DNA from: Lachnospiraceae bacterium
GTDB taxonomy: Bacteria > Bacillota > Clostridia > Lachnospirales > Lachnospiraceae
Direction of reading: 5' to 3'
Length of the DNA: 9,193 bases
Assembly (NCBI GenBank): GCA_014804385.1
Contig: JAAUZW010000037.1
Location: forward strand, 8,153 to 17,345
Shown here: positions 1 through 7,016 of the stretch, piece by piece
How the letters are laid out: the number at the start of each line of letters is the position of its first letter
How positions within the stretch are numbered: the first letter of the stretch is position 1
Translations under genes and position numbers: made by a program
Notes under the pieces: model-generated
Database searches by the model: none
What the model saw: only the letters and a program-made list of their open reading frames with translations
Told to the model about the DNA's origin: nothing

Positions 1-354
1 GATCTCTATGTGTATACCAACAAAAAGAGTCTGGCGGCGAAGGACGGGCAGGTGAGCGCACTTTTGCATCTGGATATGGAACATCTGGGGCCTTTGGATG
101 TCTATGTGACGATGAAGGATAAGCAGGTGGCTACCAATTTTACGGTGATGGATGACAGTATTCTGGACCTGATCGAAAAGCATATCGATATTTTGAATAA
201 GCGTCTGGAGGACAGAGGATACTCTCTGAAAACACAGATGCATGTAAAAGAGGAGACAGCGGAGGAGGAAGAGACTTCCGTTATGCAGACCCTTCTGCAT
301 CAGCAGAAAAACATTTCGGTGTTGAGCCGGACGTCCTTTGATATGCGCGCGTAA
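1..354 (+). CDS. FliK-like C-terminal domain protein (5' end missing)
   Basis: The reading frame is open from base 1, so this is the last 117 residues of a longer protein; the GTG at 10 is internal and not a credible start. Fragment residues about 18-82 fit the flagellar hook-length control (Flg_hook/FliK C-terminal) fold: an L-x-L pattern followed by EHLGPLDVYV, a K-x-x-V-A-T-N-F strand, then a long helix (LIEKHIDILNKRLEDRGY) and a closing strand. In flagella this domain contacts the FlhB C-terminal domain to switch export specificity. The next gene encodes exactly such a FlhB-like domain, 26 bp downstream, so the two probably work together. The tail (about residues 83-92) is acidic and probably disordered. 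In Firmicutes such pairs (ylqG/ylqH type) also occur outside flagellar operons, so a flagellar role is not proven. The missing N-terminus prevents judging full length. Confidence 0.72.
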   Translation, partial: DLYVYTNKKSLAAKDGQVSALLHLDMEHLGPLDVYVTMKDKQVATNFTVMDDSILDLIEKHIDILNKRLEDRGYSLKTQMHVKEETAEEEETSVMQTLLHQQKNISVLSRTSFDMRA

Positions 355-380
355 CCGTGTGAGAAGAAAGAGGAGAAGAT

Positions 381-674
381 ATGGCGGAAAAAAAGGGAGA
401 GAAGGTAAAGCAGGCGATCGCCCTGGAATATGATCCCGAAGACGAAGCCCCCCGCGTCATCGCTTCCGGACGAGGCGCGCTGGCGGAGCGCATCATTGAG
501 AAAGCGAAAGAGGCGGATGTGCCGGTCCACCGGGATGATAAGCTGGCGGATACGCTTTCTCGTCTGGAGATCGGGGATATGATCCCGCCGGAGCTGTATG
601 AGGTGGTGGCGGAGATCCTGATCTTCGTGGATTCCATGGATAAGGTAAAGGCCAAAATAGCGAAGGGTAAGTGA
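381..674 (+). CDS. Stand-alone FlhB/YscU C-terminal-like domain protein (YlqH type)
   Basis: This 97-residue protein matches the cytoplasmic C-terminal domain of the type III export switch proteins FlhB/YscU/EscU. Visible signatures are AIALEYDP (12-19), APRVIASGRG (23-32), VPVHRDDKLADTL (47-59) and the closing EIGDMIPPELYEVVAEIL (63-80). In full FlhB this part follows four membrane helices and an autocleaving NPTH motif. Here there are no membrane segments and no NPTH, and the protein starts roughly where the cleaved FlhB C-terminal fragment would start. It therefore resembles the YlqH/FlhX class of separate FlhB C-domains. The ATG at 381 has AGGAG five bases upstream (371-375). It lies between the FliK-like gene and yraN (2-bp gap to the latter), so it is probably in one operon with them. 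Function outside flagella is unknown; acting as a soluble partner of the FliK-like protein is inference. Confidence 0.85.
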   Translation: MAEKKGEKVKQAIALEYDPEDEAPRVIASGRGALAERIIEKAKEADVPVHRDDKLADTLSRLEIGDMIPPELYEVVAEILIFVDSMDKVKAKIAKGK

Positions 675-676
675 GG

Positions 677-1036
677 ATGAATACGAGAAAGAGAGGGGCA
701 CAGAAGGAGGAACAGGTCTGTGCCTATTTGCTTTCCAGAGGCGTGAAGATCATGGAGCGGAATTTCCGCAGCCGCCTTGGAGAAATAGACATCATAGGTT
801 ATGACGGGGAATATCTGGTCTTTTTTGAGGTAAAATACCGTGCCGGGCACAGCAAAGGCAGTGCGGCGGAGGCGGTAGGGTTTGCCAAACAGCGAAAGAT
901 CTGTCAGGTGGCGGATTATTACCGTATGCTGCACCACTGTGCGGAGGATACGCCCCTGCGTTTTGATGTGGTAGCGGTGGATGCGGATAAGGTGACATGG
1001 ATCAAAAACGCTTATGATTATATCATGCGGGCATAG
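677..1036 (+). CDS. yraN: YraN family (UPF0102) endonuclease-like protein
   Basis: This 119-residue protein has the usual length of the family. The diagnostic parts are G-A-Q-K-E-E (7-12), the ERNFRSRLGEIDII block (27-40) and FFEVKYR (49-55). D38, E51 and K53 form the D...E-x-K arrangement of PD-(D/E)XK nucleases, with E12 as a possible extra acidic ligand. It ends with RFDVVAV, also typical of UPF0102. The fold suggests a DNA nuclease or resolvase-like activity, but the cellular role is not settled from sequence. The start is set at ATG 677, 2 bp after the upstream stop and with AAGGG at 663-667. A GTG at 671 is in frame but would sit only 3 bases from that site and overlaps the upstream stop. 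Likely cotranscribed with the two genes before it. Confidence 0.9.
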   Translation: MNTRKRGAQKEEQVCAYLLSRGVKIMERNFRSRLGEIDIIGYDGEYLVFFEVKYRAGHSKGSAAEAVGFAKQRKICQVADYYRMLHHCAEDTPLRFDVVAVDADKVTWIKNAYDYIMRA

Positions 1037-1170
1037 CGTGTGTTATTTATTCCTGCGAGCAATGCATCAAGTGACGGCTTGCAGAAATTTGGAGACTGCC
1101 GCGAGCATCAAATGCTCTTGGGGCGTTCCGGGCTTTATGTCATGTGATTTTAGAAAAGGGAGGATTAGCG
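1037..1170 (+). other. Structured yraN-pgeF spacer with two stem-loops
   Basis: This 134-bp gap is unusually long for this otherwise tight gene run and I find no open frame in it. A first hairpin pairs TGCGAGC (1054-1060) with GCTTGCA (1077-1083), including one G-T pair. A second pairs GAGCAT (1103-1108) with ATGCTC (1112-1117) across a CAA loop and can extend outward past one mismatch through 1099-1101/1119-1121. The two halves share words: GCGAGCA at 1055 and 1101, GCATCAA at 1064 and 1105. Neither hairpin is followed by a proper T-run, so a terminator is unlikely, and I see no convincing promoter. It could be a dispersed intergenic repeat, a processing site or an RNA element; which one cannot be told here. 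Confidence 0.4.
1156..1163 (+). promoter_or_regulatory. Strong ribosome binding site deciding the pgeF start
   Basis: AAGGGAGG lies seven bases before the ATG at 1171. It falls inside the reading frame that would begin at the GTG at 1144, which argues for translation starting at 1171. Confidence 0.8.
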
Positions 1171-2025
1171 ATGGACTGGTACAGACATAAGAGCAGCGCT
1201 CAGGTGCGCATAAATCAGGAGGGGGAACTGGTCTATCTCACTTTTCCCATTTTAGAGAGAAAGAAGCTGGTGAGGCATCTGTTTTCCACCAGACTCGGCG
1301 GGGTGAGCGAGGGCATATTTGCCACCATGAACCTAAGTTATACCAGAGGCGACCGCAAGGAAGCCGTGGACGAAAATTACAGGCGTATTGCGGCGGTGCT
1401 GGGCTGCAGCGTGGAGGATATTGTGTGTTCGGATCAGACCCACACTACAAATTTGCGGGTAGTGGGAAGACAGGACTGTGGTAAGGGCATCACCAGGCAG
1501 AAGGATTATCAGGATGTGGACGGTCTTTTGACGGATGAGCCGGGGGTCTATCTTGCGACCTTTTATGCGGACTGCGTACCCCTGTATTTTGTGGATGAGA
1601 AGAAAAAAGCGATCGCTCTGGCGCATTCGGGCTGGCGTGGCACCGTGGCGCGCATGGGTCGATATGTGGTGGAAAAGATGCGGGAGGTCTACGGGACGGA
1701 TCCGGCCGACCTGACTGCGGTGATCGGCCCGTCTATCTGTCAGGACTGTTACGAGGTCAGTGAGGATGTGGCGGCGGCCTTTGCGGAAGCTTTTTCCGGG
1801 CCGGGGCAGGAGAGGGAGCTTCTGTTTGATAAAGGCTGCGGAAAATATCAGTTGGATCTGTGGCGGGCCAATGAGATTGTGCTCACGGAAGCGGGGATTC
1901 CACGGGAGAATATACAAGTGACTGATCTCTGCACTTGCCATAACGATCGTTATCTTTATTCCCATAGGGCAAGTCAAGGCAAGCGTGGTAATCTGGGCGC
2001 ATTCCTGGGGCTTGCCACAAATTAA
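1171..2025 (+). CDS. pgeF: PgeF/YfiH (LACC1-type) purine nucleoside phosphorylase / peptidoglycan editing factor
   Basis: This 284-residue protein belongs to the multicopper-oxidase-like laccase-domain family (YfiH/YlmD, human LACC1). Family members have been shown to act as zinc-dependent purine nucleoside phosphorylase/adenosine deaminase enzymes. In E. coli the homologue PgeF prevents misincorporation of amino acids into peptidoglycan precursors. The three metal ligands are visible: H91 in SDQTHT (87-92), C135 in YADCVPLYF (132-140) and H152 in AHSGWRGT (151-158). Also present are the N-terminal FSTRLGGVS block (38-46), the IGPSICQDCYEV segment, and near the C-terminus C-T-C-H-N followed by YSHR. 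The start at ATG 1171 follows an AAGGGAGG site. The gene lies 134 bp after yraN on the same strand, so it may share that transcript or have its own promoter in the spacer. It is cytoplasmic with no signal peptide. The substrate in this organism is not known from sequence. Confidence 0.92.
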   Translation: MDWYRHKSSAQVRINQEGELVYLTFPILERKKLVRHLFSTRLGGVSEGIFATMNLSYTRGDRKEAVDENYRRIAAVLGCSVEDIVCSDQTHTTNLRVVGRQDCGKGITRQKDYQDVDGLLTDEPGVYLATFYADCVPLYFVDEKKKAIALAHSGWRGTVARMGRYVVEKMREVYGTDPADLTAVIGPSICQDCYEVSEDVAAAFAEAFSGPGQERELLFDKGCGKYQLDLWRANEIVLTEAGIPRENIQVTDLCTCHNDRYLYSHRASQGKRGNLGAFLGLATN

Positions 2026-2066
2026 GAAAGTATTAAAGAAATTCCCATCTATTCCTTTATGTTTTA

Positions 2067-2092
2067 GTGTTTTACTAGTTATAGTAAAACAC
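2067..2092. promoter_or_regulatory. Perfect 11-bp-arm palindrome, candidate operator
   Basis: GTGTTTTACTA (2067-2077) and TAGTAAAACAC (2082-2092) are perfect reverse complements around a GTTA centre. It sits 68 bp upstream of the response-regulator start. No T-run follows on either strand, so it is a poor terminator. A TATAGT hexamer (2080-2085) straddles the centre and could be a -10 element, which would suit an operator overlapping a promoter. The binding protein is unknown. Confidence 0.5.
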
Positions 2093-2117
2093 GGCTTAAC
2101 TATTTATAGTAAAGCAC
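2092..2117. promoter_or_regulatory. Second, imperfect copy of the palindrome in tandem
   Basis: The right arm TAGTAAAGCAC (2107-2117) differs from the upstream right arm by one base and lies exactly 25 bp further on. The left arm CGGCTTAACTA (2092-2102) matches its complement at 8 of 11 positions around a TTTA centre. It contains a second TATAGT (2105-2110). The two copies abut and share base 2092. This suggests a two-site operator for the following two-component genes. Confidence 0.45.
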
Positions 2118-2160
2118 GAATTTACAAAAAACGTACCGATTTACGAAAGAGGTGAGAACA

Positions 2161-2856
2161 ATGGCTAATATTCTGGTGTGTGACGATGACAAGGAGATTG
2201 TGGACGCGATCGAGATTTATCTTTTGCAGGAGGGCTATACGATCTTTAAAGCTTATGACGGGCAGGAGGCGATCCGGATCCTGAAGGAGCAGCAGATTCA
2301 TCTGCTTCTCATTGATATTATGATGCCGAAGCTGGACGGGATCCACGCCACGCTCAAGATCCGGGAGTATTCCAGCATTCCCATTATTTTCTTGTCGGCC
2401 AAGTCGGAAGACAATGACAAGATACTGGGGCTTAACATCGGGGCGGACGACTATATCACCAAGCCTTTCAATCCGCTGGAACTGGTGGCGAGAGTGAAAT
2501 CGAATCTTCGCAGGTACACGACGCTGGGCAATCTCAACACGGAGAATAACGCGCTTTTCCAGGTGGGCGGGCTCTGCATCAACGATGACACCAAGGAGGT
2601 GACGGTGGACGGGGACAGTGTGAAGCTGACGCCCATCGAATATAATATTCTCCTGCTTCTTGTAAAGAATTGCGGCCGTGTGTTCTCGATCAATCAGATC
2701 TACGAGAGCATCTGGAATGAGGAAGCCATCGGCGCAGACAATACGGTGGCGGTACATATTCGGCATATCCGGGAGAAGATAGAGATCAATCCCAAGGAGC
2801 CCAGATACTTAAAGGTAGTGTGGGGTGTCGGTTATAAGATTGAGAAGGGTGTTTAA
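2161..2856 (+). CDS. OmpR/PhoB-family response regulator
   Basis: This 231-residue cytoplasmic transcription regulator has a receiver domain (3-118) and a winged-helix DNA-binding domain (about 132-230). Receiver landmarks are the acidic pair D8/D9, phosphoacceptor D52 in LIDIMMPKLDG, S79 in FLSAK and K101 in ITKPF. The output domain shows LTPIEYNILLLL (156-167), the recognition region NTVAVHIRHIREKI (194-207) and the C-terminal hairpin VWGVGYKIE. The overall pattern is close to the VanR-like subgroup. The start is ATG 2161 with GAGGTG at 2149-2154; the in-frame GTG at 2152 is part of that site. The histidine kinase gene follows after 32 bp, so this is its cognate partner. Two tandem palindromes lie in the 135-bp upstream gap and may mediate autoregulation or control by another factor. 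Target genes cannot be named. Confidence 0.95.
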   Translation: MANILVCDDDKEIVDAIEIYLLQEGYTIFKAYDGQEAIRILKEQQIHLLLIDIMMPKLDGIHATLKIREYSSIPIIFLSAKSEDNDKILGLNIGADDYITKPFNPLELVARVKSNLRRYTTLGNLNTENNALFQVGGLCINDDTKEVTVDGDSVKLTPIEYNILLLLVKNCGRVFSINQIYESIWNEEAIGADNTVAVHIRHIREKIEINPKEPRYLKVVWGVGYKIEKGV

Positions 2857-2888
2857 ACATCATATCGGATCAGGGAAAGGAATTGGGG

Positions 2889-5732
2889 ATGGATAAAACA
2901 AACTATGAGGAAACCTCGGAGGTTTTAGAGACGACAGAAGAGGCAGCGGAAAAGACAGCGGAGGAAACGACAGAAGAGCAGACGGAAGTACATAAGGAAA
3001 AGAAACAGAAAAAGGACAAGCCGAAGAAAAACAGGTTTGGCATCAGAACCATGCTTCGGATCGTACAGCACGGTGCGCTGGCGGTCATGGTGTTTTCCAT
3101 GCTGATAGTGACGGTGTGCGGTACCGTGCGGATTTCGGGTGTACACTCGGAAGGAACCTATACCAATTTTACCGGCTATTCCGATCCTGGGACACCATTT
3201 GAAGATTCAGAAGCATTCAACGCAATTTTTGGCTATGCTGTGGCGGATATCATTCGTTTCGGTGTGGTGAGCAGTCAGATGGAGTCCGGAGGAGATGTCT
3301 TCGACGGGAATAAGATTGTGGATGTGACGGCATACAATTATCGAAATGACGTACTTCCGGAACAGTATGTGACGGCCAACTATAGGCTTGAGGATCTTTT
3401 GAAATGGCAAAGCTATGGGTTTTCTTTCTCCGAGGTGGAGATGACGGAGGCTGAGGCGGAGGCATTTCTGGCGGATACAACTCAAATAACCTCTATAGAT
3501 AAGAACAGCGGTTACCAGAATACGACAGACGCCAACTACTTAAAATCAGATCTGAAAACCTATACCTCCGTCAGCGATGTGGAGGTAGGGGCGGAGGTCA
3601 CTGTGGAGTTTGCCGAGTGGGATGAGGATTCCGGTTTTGTAACGGGGTATCAGCCCATTGGTGATCTGGCGGATCATGCGGACGCTCCGGCCTATGAGAC
3701 TGATGCGCGGGCGGAAGACAGAGAGGAGCCGCTTTATCGGGATGCAGATGAGTCGGTGTATGCCTATACGGTCCTGATCAATCGTTATAAGACAGCAGAG
3801 GGCAAGAATCTAGAAGAGTATGTCTCAGACTGGACACACTACTATGAACTGTGTGACAATGTGCGCAGGGCAGCCGGGAATCTGGCTTATAATTATAACG
3901 AATACGTGGAATATAAAGAATATTTTGACGGCAAAAATTCTAATGTACGTTATTTGATCGAGAAACCGGTAGGGGAGGAGATTCAGTCTTACAGCAATAT
4001 GGAAGCCGGCAGTTCCTACAGAGAGCATGTGGAACAGTGTATGGCAGACGTGGAGTTGATGGGAAAGGACACGACCTCCTCCACAGAAAAGTTTATCTAT
4101 TACTGCCCTGCGGATATGGCCTATGTGACCAATACGGATATCACGGAGAGTACGGTGCGGCGTATTCTGCAGGAGTATGATTATGCTTACCCGGAGACGA
4201 CCAGGATCTGGATCAGCGTGGATCCATCCTATCCGGCAGTGGATGCCTTTACCCGGGGGGCGGAGTATCTGCCTAATCTCTGGCAGTGGTCGGTGGCGGC
4301 GGTCGTCGCAGGGCTTTTATATCTGATCCTGTTTATCTATCAGACAGTAGTGACCGGAAGAGCTTATGATGAGAAGGGTGAAAAGTATATCAGATTGAAT
4401 GGGTTCGATGAGATTCCCACGGAGGCGGCAGCGCTGATTGCCTGTATCGTGATATTTCTGGGATTCTGGATTCTGGTGATCCTGGCAGCGGTTGGAGGGA
4501 TCGACCCCACGGATTTTGACTTCTATCGGGAGGCGATTCATGAAAATTGGTTTAAGATCCTGGCTGTTTTGATTGTCTTTGCAGCGGATGTGCTATTTAC
4601 CTTTTTCTTCTACAGTCTGGTCAGACGGATCAAGGCGCGGACGTTCTGGAAAAATTCCTATCTGTGCCGTCTGGTAAACTGGCTGAAGCAATTTGCCTGG
4701 AAGGTGTACGATAACAGCAGTATTGTGCTTCGAACCTGGGTGCCTTACGTTGCTGTCATGTCCTTTAATCTGTTGCTGATGTTTCTGGTATCCAGATGGG
4801 GTGATATCAATATGCTCCTGCTCTTCTTTCTGGCAGTGATAGATGCGATTGTGGGTGTTTTGCTCTATAAGGATGCGAAGGAACGGCAGGATATCGTGAA
4901 GAGTATAGAGACCATTGCAGCAGGCCAGGTGGAGCATCAGATCGATGTGGAGGATCTGCACGGGGATAACAAGATTCTTGCAGCATCTGTCAACAGCATC
5001 GGGAAGGGCATTCAGGAGGCTGTGGAGATCAGCATGAAGGATGAGCGCATGAAGGCGGATCTGATCACCAATGTATCCCACGATATCAAGACGCCTCTCA
5101 CGTCCATTATCAATTATGTGGATCTGTTAAAGCGGGAGCAGGTGGAAAGCGAGAAGGCGCAGAACTATATCCGGGTGCTGGATGAGAAATCTCAGCGGTT
5201 AAAGCAGCTTACGGACGATTTGGTGGAGGCCAGCAAGATCACCTCGGGCAATATCAGCCTGCATTTTGAACGGATCAATCTGACTGAGCTGATGAATCAG
5301 ACCATCGGGGAATTTTCCGAGAAGTTTGAGGAGAAGGGATTGGTCACGGTGATGAACGTGAATACCAGGCAGGTGATGATCGAAGCGGACAGCCGCAGGA
5401 TCTGGCGGGTGATGGAGAATCTGTTCAACAATATTTACAAGTATGCTATGCCCGGGACGCGTGTGTATGTGTCCATGGATCAGTCCGGCGAAGATAAAGA
5501 ATGCGTGCGGGTAAGTATTAAAAATATTTCGCAGAATTATCTGAACTGTAAGCCTGAGGAACTGACGGAGCGCTTTATCAGAGGCGATGAATCCAGAACC
5601 ACGGAGGGCAGCGGATTGGGACTTTCCATAGCGAAAAATCTGACCTTGGCGCAGAAGGGAAGCTTTGAGATCGAGCTGGACGGGGATCTGTTTAAGGTGC
5701 TTTTGACCTTTCCGGCAGCGAAGGATGTATAG
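2889..5732 (+). CDS. Large six-pass membrane sensor histidine kinase
   Basis: The 947-residue product is much longer than common sensor kinases (350-600). From the N-terminus: a low-complexity Glu/Thr-rich cytoplasmic tail (1-36) and Lys-rich stretch (36-49); a first membrane helix (about 62-82); an outside domain of about 380 residues (83-464) that I do not recognise; five further membrane helices (about 465-488, 512-536, 553-576, 618-636, 640-660); a HAMP-like linker (661-715); the dimerisation/phosphoacceptor helix with H731 in NVSHDIKTPLTS; and an ATPase domain with N844 in the N box (MENLFNNIYKYA), an F-like segment RFIRGDESR (895-903) and GSGLGLSIAK (907-916). The usual D-x-G-x-G box reads K-N-I-S (878-881), so that box is altered. 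The start ATG 2889 has AAAGG eight bases before it; TTG 2883 in frame is less likely. It signals to the adjacent response regulator; the stimulus is unknown. Confidence 0.93.
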   Translation: MDKTNYEETSEVLETTEEAAEKTAEETTEEQTEVHKEKKQKKDKPKKNRFGIRTMLRIVQHGALAVMVFSMLIVTVCGTVRISGVHSEGTYTNFTGYSDPGTPFEDSEAFNAIFGYAVADIIRFGVVSSQMESGGDVFDGNKIVDVTAYNYRNDVLPEQYVTANYRLEDLLKWQSYGFSFSEVEMTEAEAEAFLADTTQITSIDKNSGYQNTTDANYLKSDLKTYTSVSDVEVGAEVTVEFAEWDEDSGFVTGYQPIGDLADHADAPAYETDARAEDREEPLYRDADESVYAYTVLINRYKTAEGKNLEEYVSDWTHYYELCDNVRRAAGNLAYNYNEYVEYKEYFDGKNSNVRYLIEKPVGEEIQSYSNMEAGSSYREHVEQCMADVELMGKDTTSSTEKFIYYCPADMAYVTNTDITESTVRRILQEYDYAYPETTRIWISVDPSYPAVDAFTRGAEYLPNLWQWSVAAVVAGLLYLILFIYQTVVTGRAYDEKGEKYIRLNGFDEIPTEAAALIACIVIFLGFWILVILAAVGGIDPTDFDFYREAIHENWFKILAVLIVFAADVLFTFFFYSLVRRIKARTFWKNSYLCRLVNWLKQFAWKVYDNSSIVLRTWVPYVAVMSFNLLLMFLVSRWGDINMLLLFFLAVIDAIVGVLLYKDAKERQDIVKSIETIAAGQVEHQIDVEDLHGDNKILAASVNSIGKGIQEAVEISMKDERMKADLITNVSHDIKTPLTSIINYVDLLKREQVESEKAQNYIRVLDEKSQRLKQLTDDLVEASKITSGNISLHFERINLTELMNQTIGEFSEKFEEKGLVTVMNVNTRQVMIEADSRRIWRVMENLFNNIYKYAMPGTRVYVSMDQSGEDKECVRVSIKNISQNYLNCKPEELTERFIRGDESRTTEGSGLGLSIAKNLTLAQKGSFEIELDGDLFKVLLTFPAAKDV

Positions 5733-5742
5733 TAATGTAAAG

Positions 5743-5781
5743 AAAACTGCCGTACCTGTATAAAACAGGACGGCAGTTTTT
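5743..5781. terminator. Bidirectional intrinsic terminator between the kinase gene and prs
   Basis: AAAACTGCCGT (5743-5753) pairs with ACGGCAGTTTT (5770-5780), and CCTGT (5755-5759) pairs with ACAGG (5765-5769) around an ATAAA loop, with one bulged A at 5754. A T-run (5777-5781) follows on the + strand, and the A-run at 5743-5746 gives a T-run on the - strand. It begins 10 bp after the kinase stop and lies just beyond the prs stop, so it can end both converging transcripts. Confidence 0.92.
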
Positions 5782-5788
5782 GCTTACT

Positions 5789-6982
5789 TCAGATATCCAG
5801 TCCGCTTACTTCGCGGTTATTATATTTAGCCAGGATCTGATGGATCTTGTCTGTGGGCGTATAGATGTTTGCCATGGAGGCATCGTGGTTCATAAAGTCA
5901 ATGATAGAAGCGATGAATTTGCTCATATCGGCCTCTATGTAGTAGGGTTTCTCCCGAAGCTCCGGAGGCTGATAGCAGAGATTGGTAGTCACGATACGGT
6001 CGATATAGCAGCTTTCGTATGCGGCATCGAAGGCGGACAGACCATCCGTAAAGAGCCCGAAGGTACAACAGACGAAGACCCGTTTGGCATTCATTTTCTT
6101 TAACTGCTTGGCGGTATCGATCATACTGCCGCCGGAGGAGATCATATCGTCGATGACGATGACATCCTTGCCGTCAATGTTATCTCCCAGAAATTCATGA
6201 GCCACGATAGGGTTCTTGCCGTTCACAATGGTGGAATAATCCCTGCGCTTATAAAACATACCGGTATCCACGCCAAGCACGTTTGCAAAATATACGGCCC
6301 GGTCCAAGGCACCCTCGTCAGGACTGATAACAATAGTGTGTTCCTTATCGATGATCAGATTTTTTTCCATACGCAGGAGCGCACGGATGAATTGATAAGG
6401 CGGTGTGAAATTATCAAAACCTTTGATAGGAACGGAATTTTGGACTCTTGGATCATGGGCATCGAAGGTGATGAAGTTAGAGACCCCCATATCCATCAAC
6501 TCCTTAATAGCGTAGGCACAGTCCAGGGATTCCCGTCCGTTTCTCTTGTGCTGCCGTCCTTCGTAGAGGAAGGGCATGATCACATTGATGCGGTGCGCTT
6601 TGCCATTGATGGCAGAGATGATCCGCTTTAAGTCCTGATAATGATCGTCCGGAGACATATGGTTCTCGTAACCGTTTATGGTGTAGGTGATACTGTGGTT
6701 ACAGACATCCGTCAAAAGAAAGATATCTTTACCGCGCACAGAATCGTGCAAAACGGCCTTTCCTTCCCCTGTGCCGAAACGGGGACATTCCACTTCCACC
6801 AGATAATTGTCTTCCATATATCCGTGAAAAGCGGGATCATTCTTTACATCATTTTGCAGATTCCGACGGTATTCCACCAGATGGCTGTTGACCTTTTCCG
6901 CCAGAGGAAGAGCAGCCTTTGGGGCAAGCAGCTTGACGGCGGCAACCGGCATGGAATGTTCAAGTTGTTCTGTATTCGGCAT
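5789..6982 (-). CDS. prs: Ribose-phosphate pyrophosphokinase (PRPP synthetase), long form
   Basis: This enzyme makes PRPP from ribose 5-phosphate and ATP for purine, pyrimidine, histidine, tryptophan and NAD synthesis in the cytoplasm. The 397-residue protein is longer than the usual 310-320, mainly through an N-terminal extension. The PRPP-binding loop is VIVIDDMISSGGS (274-286). The flexible-loop K-R-R is at 245-247. The ATP/regulatory segment reads MPFLYEGRQHKR (136-147), where the common form has RQDRR, and the D-L-H motif reads FDAHDPRVQNS (173-183). These differences resemble a long clade that I associate with Lachnospiraceae, so I call it a functional but divergent Prs. The start is ATG 6982 (complement) with GGAG at 6988-6991; a GTG at 7003 in frame lies within a leader hairpin. 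It is transcribed alone, divergently from der, and ends at the shared terminator. Confidence 0.93.
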   Translation of the reverse strand: MPNTEQLEHSMPVAAVKLLAPKAALPLAEKVNSHLVEYRRNLQNDVKNDPAFHGYMEDNYLVEVECPRFGTGEGKAVLHDSVRGKDIFLLTDVCNHSITYTINGYENHMSPDDHYQDLKRIISAINGKAHRINVIMPFLYEGRQHKRNGRESLDCAYAIKELMDMGVSNFITFDAHDPRVQNSVPIKGFDNFTPPYQFIRALLRMEKNLIIDKEHTIVISPDEGALDRAVYFANVLGVDTGMFYKRRDYSTIVNGKNPIVAHEFLGDNIDGKDVIVIDDMISSGGSMIDTAKQLKKMNAKRVFVCCTFGLFTDGLSAFDAAYESCYIDRIVTTNLCYQPPELREKPYYIEADMSKFIASIIDFMNHDASMANIYTPTDKIHQILAKYNNREVSGLDI

Positions 6983-6987
6983 TTTTT

Positions 6988-6991
6988 CTCC
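6988..6991 (-). promoter_or_regulatory. Ribosome binding site of prs
   Basis: On the - strand GGAG lies five bases before the ATG at 6982. It lies downstream of the possible GTG start at 7003, so it favours the shorter protein. Confidence 0.75.
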
Positions 6992-6998
6992 ATTAAAA

Positions 6999-7016
6999 CG
7001 CACATTTTTGTGTGCG
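6999..7016 (-). promoter_or_regulatory. Hairpin with trailing T-run in the prs leader
   Basis: Read on the - strand, CGCACA and TGTGCG form a perfect 6-bp stem around CAAAAA, directly followed by TTTTAA and then the prs ribosome binding site. The order hairpin-then-T-run is that of a weak intrinsic terminator, so it could attenuate prs, or it could simply affect mRNA stability. No competing antiterminator structure is obvious. Confidence 0.35.

Noticed and set aside
281..937. A 218-codon - strand open frame over the FlhB-like and yraN genes
   Set aside because: The + strand carries two recognisable proteins with ribosome binding sites. The - strand product is Ser/Arg-rich and featureless.
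1144..1170. GTG at 1144 as the pgeF start
   Set aside because: It would place the strong AAGGGAGG site inside the coding region and adds nine residues without family support.
2067..2092. The palindrome after pgeF as a rho-independent terminator
   Set aside because: The stem is AT-rich and no T-run follows on either strand. The repeat of the same motif 25 bp downstream fits a binding site better.
2889..3035. The Glu/Lys-rich 5' end of the kinase gene as a frame error or wrong start
   Set aside because: The frame is continuous, there is a ribosome binding site before ATG 2889, and the Lys-rich stretch just before the first membrane helix fits a real cytoplasmic tail.
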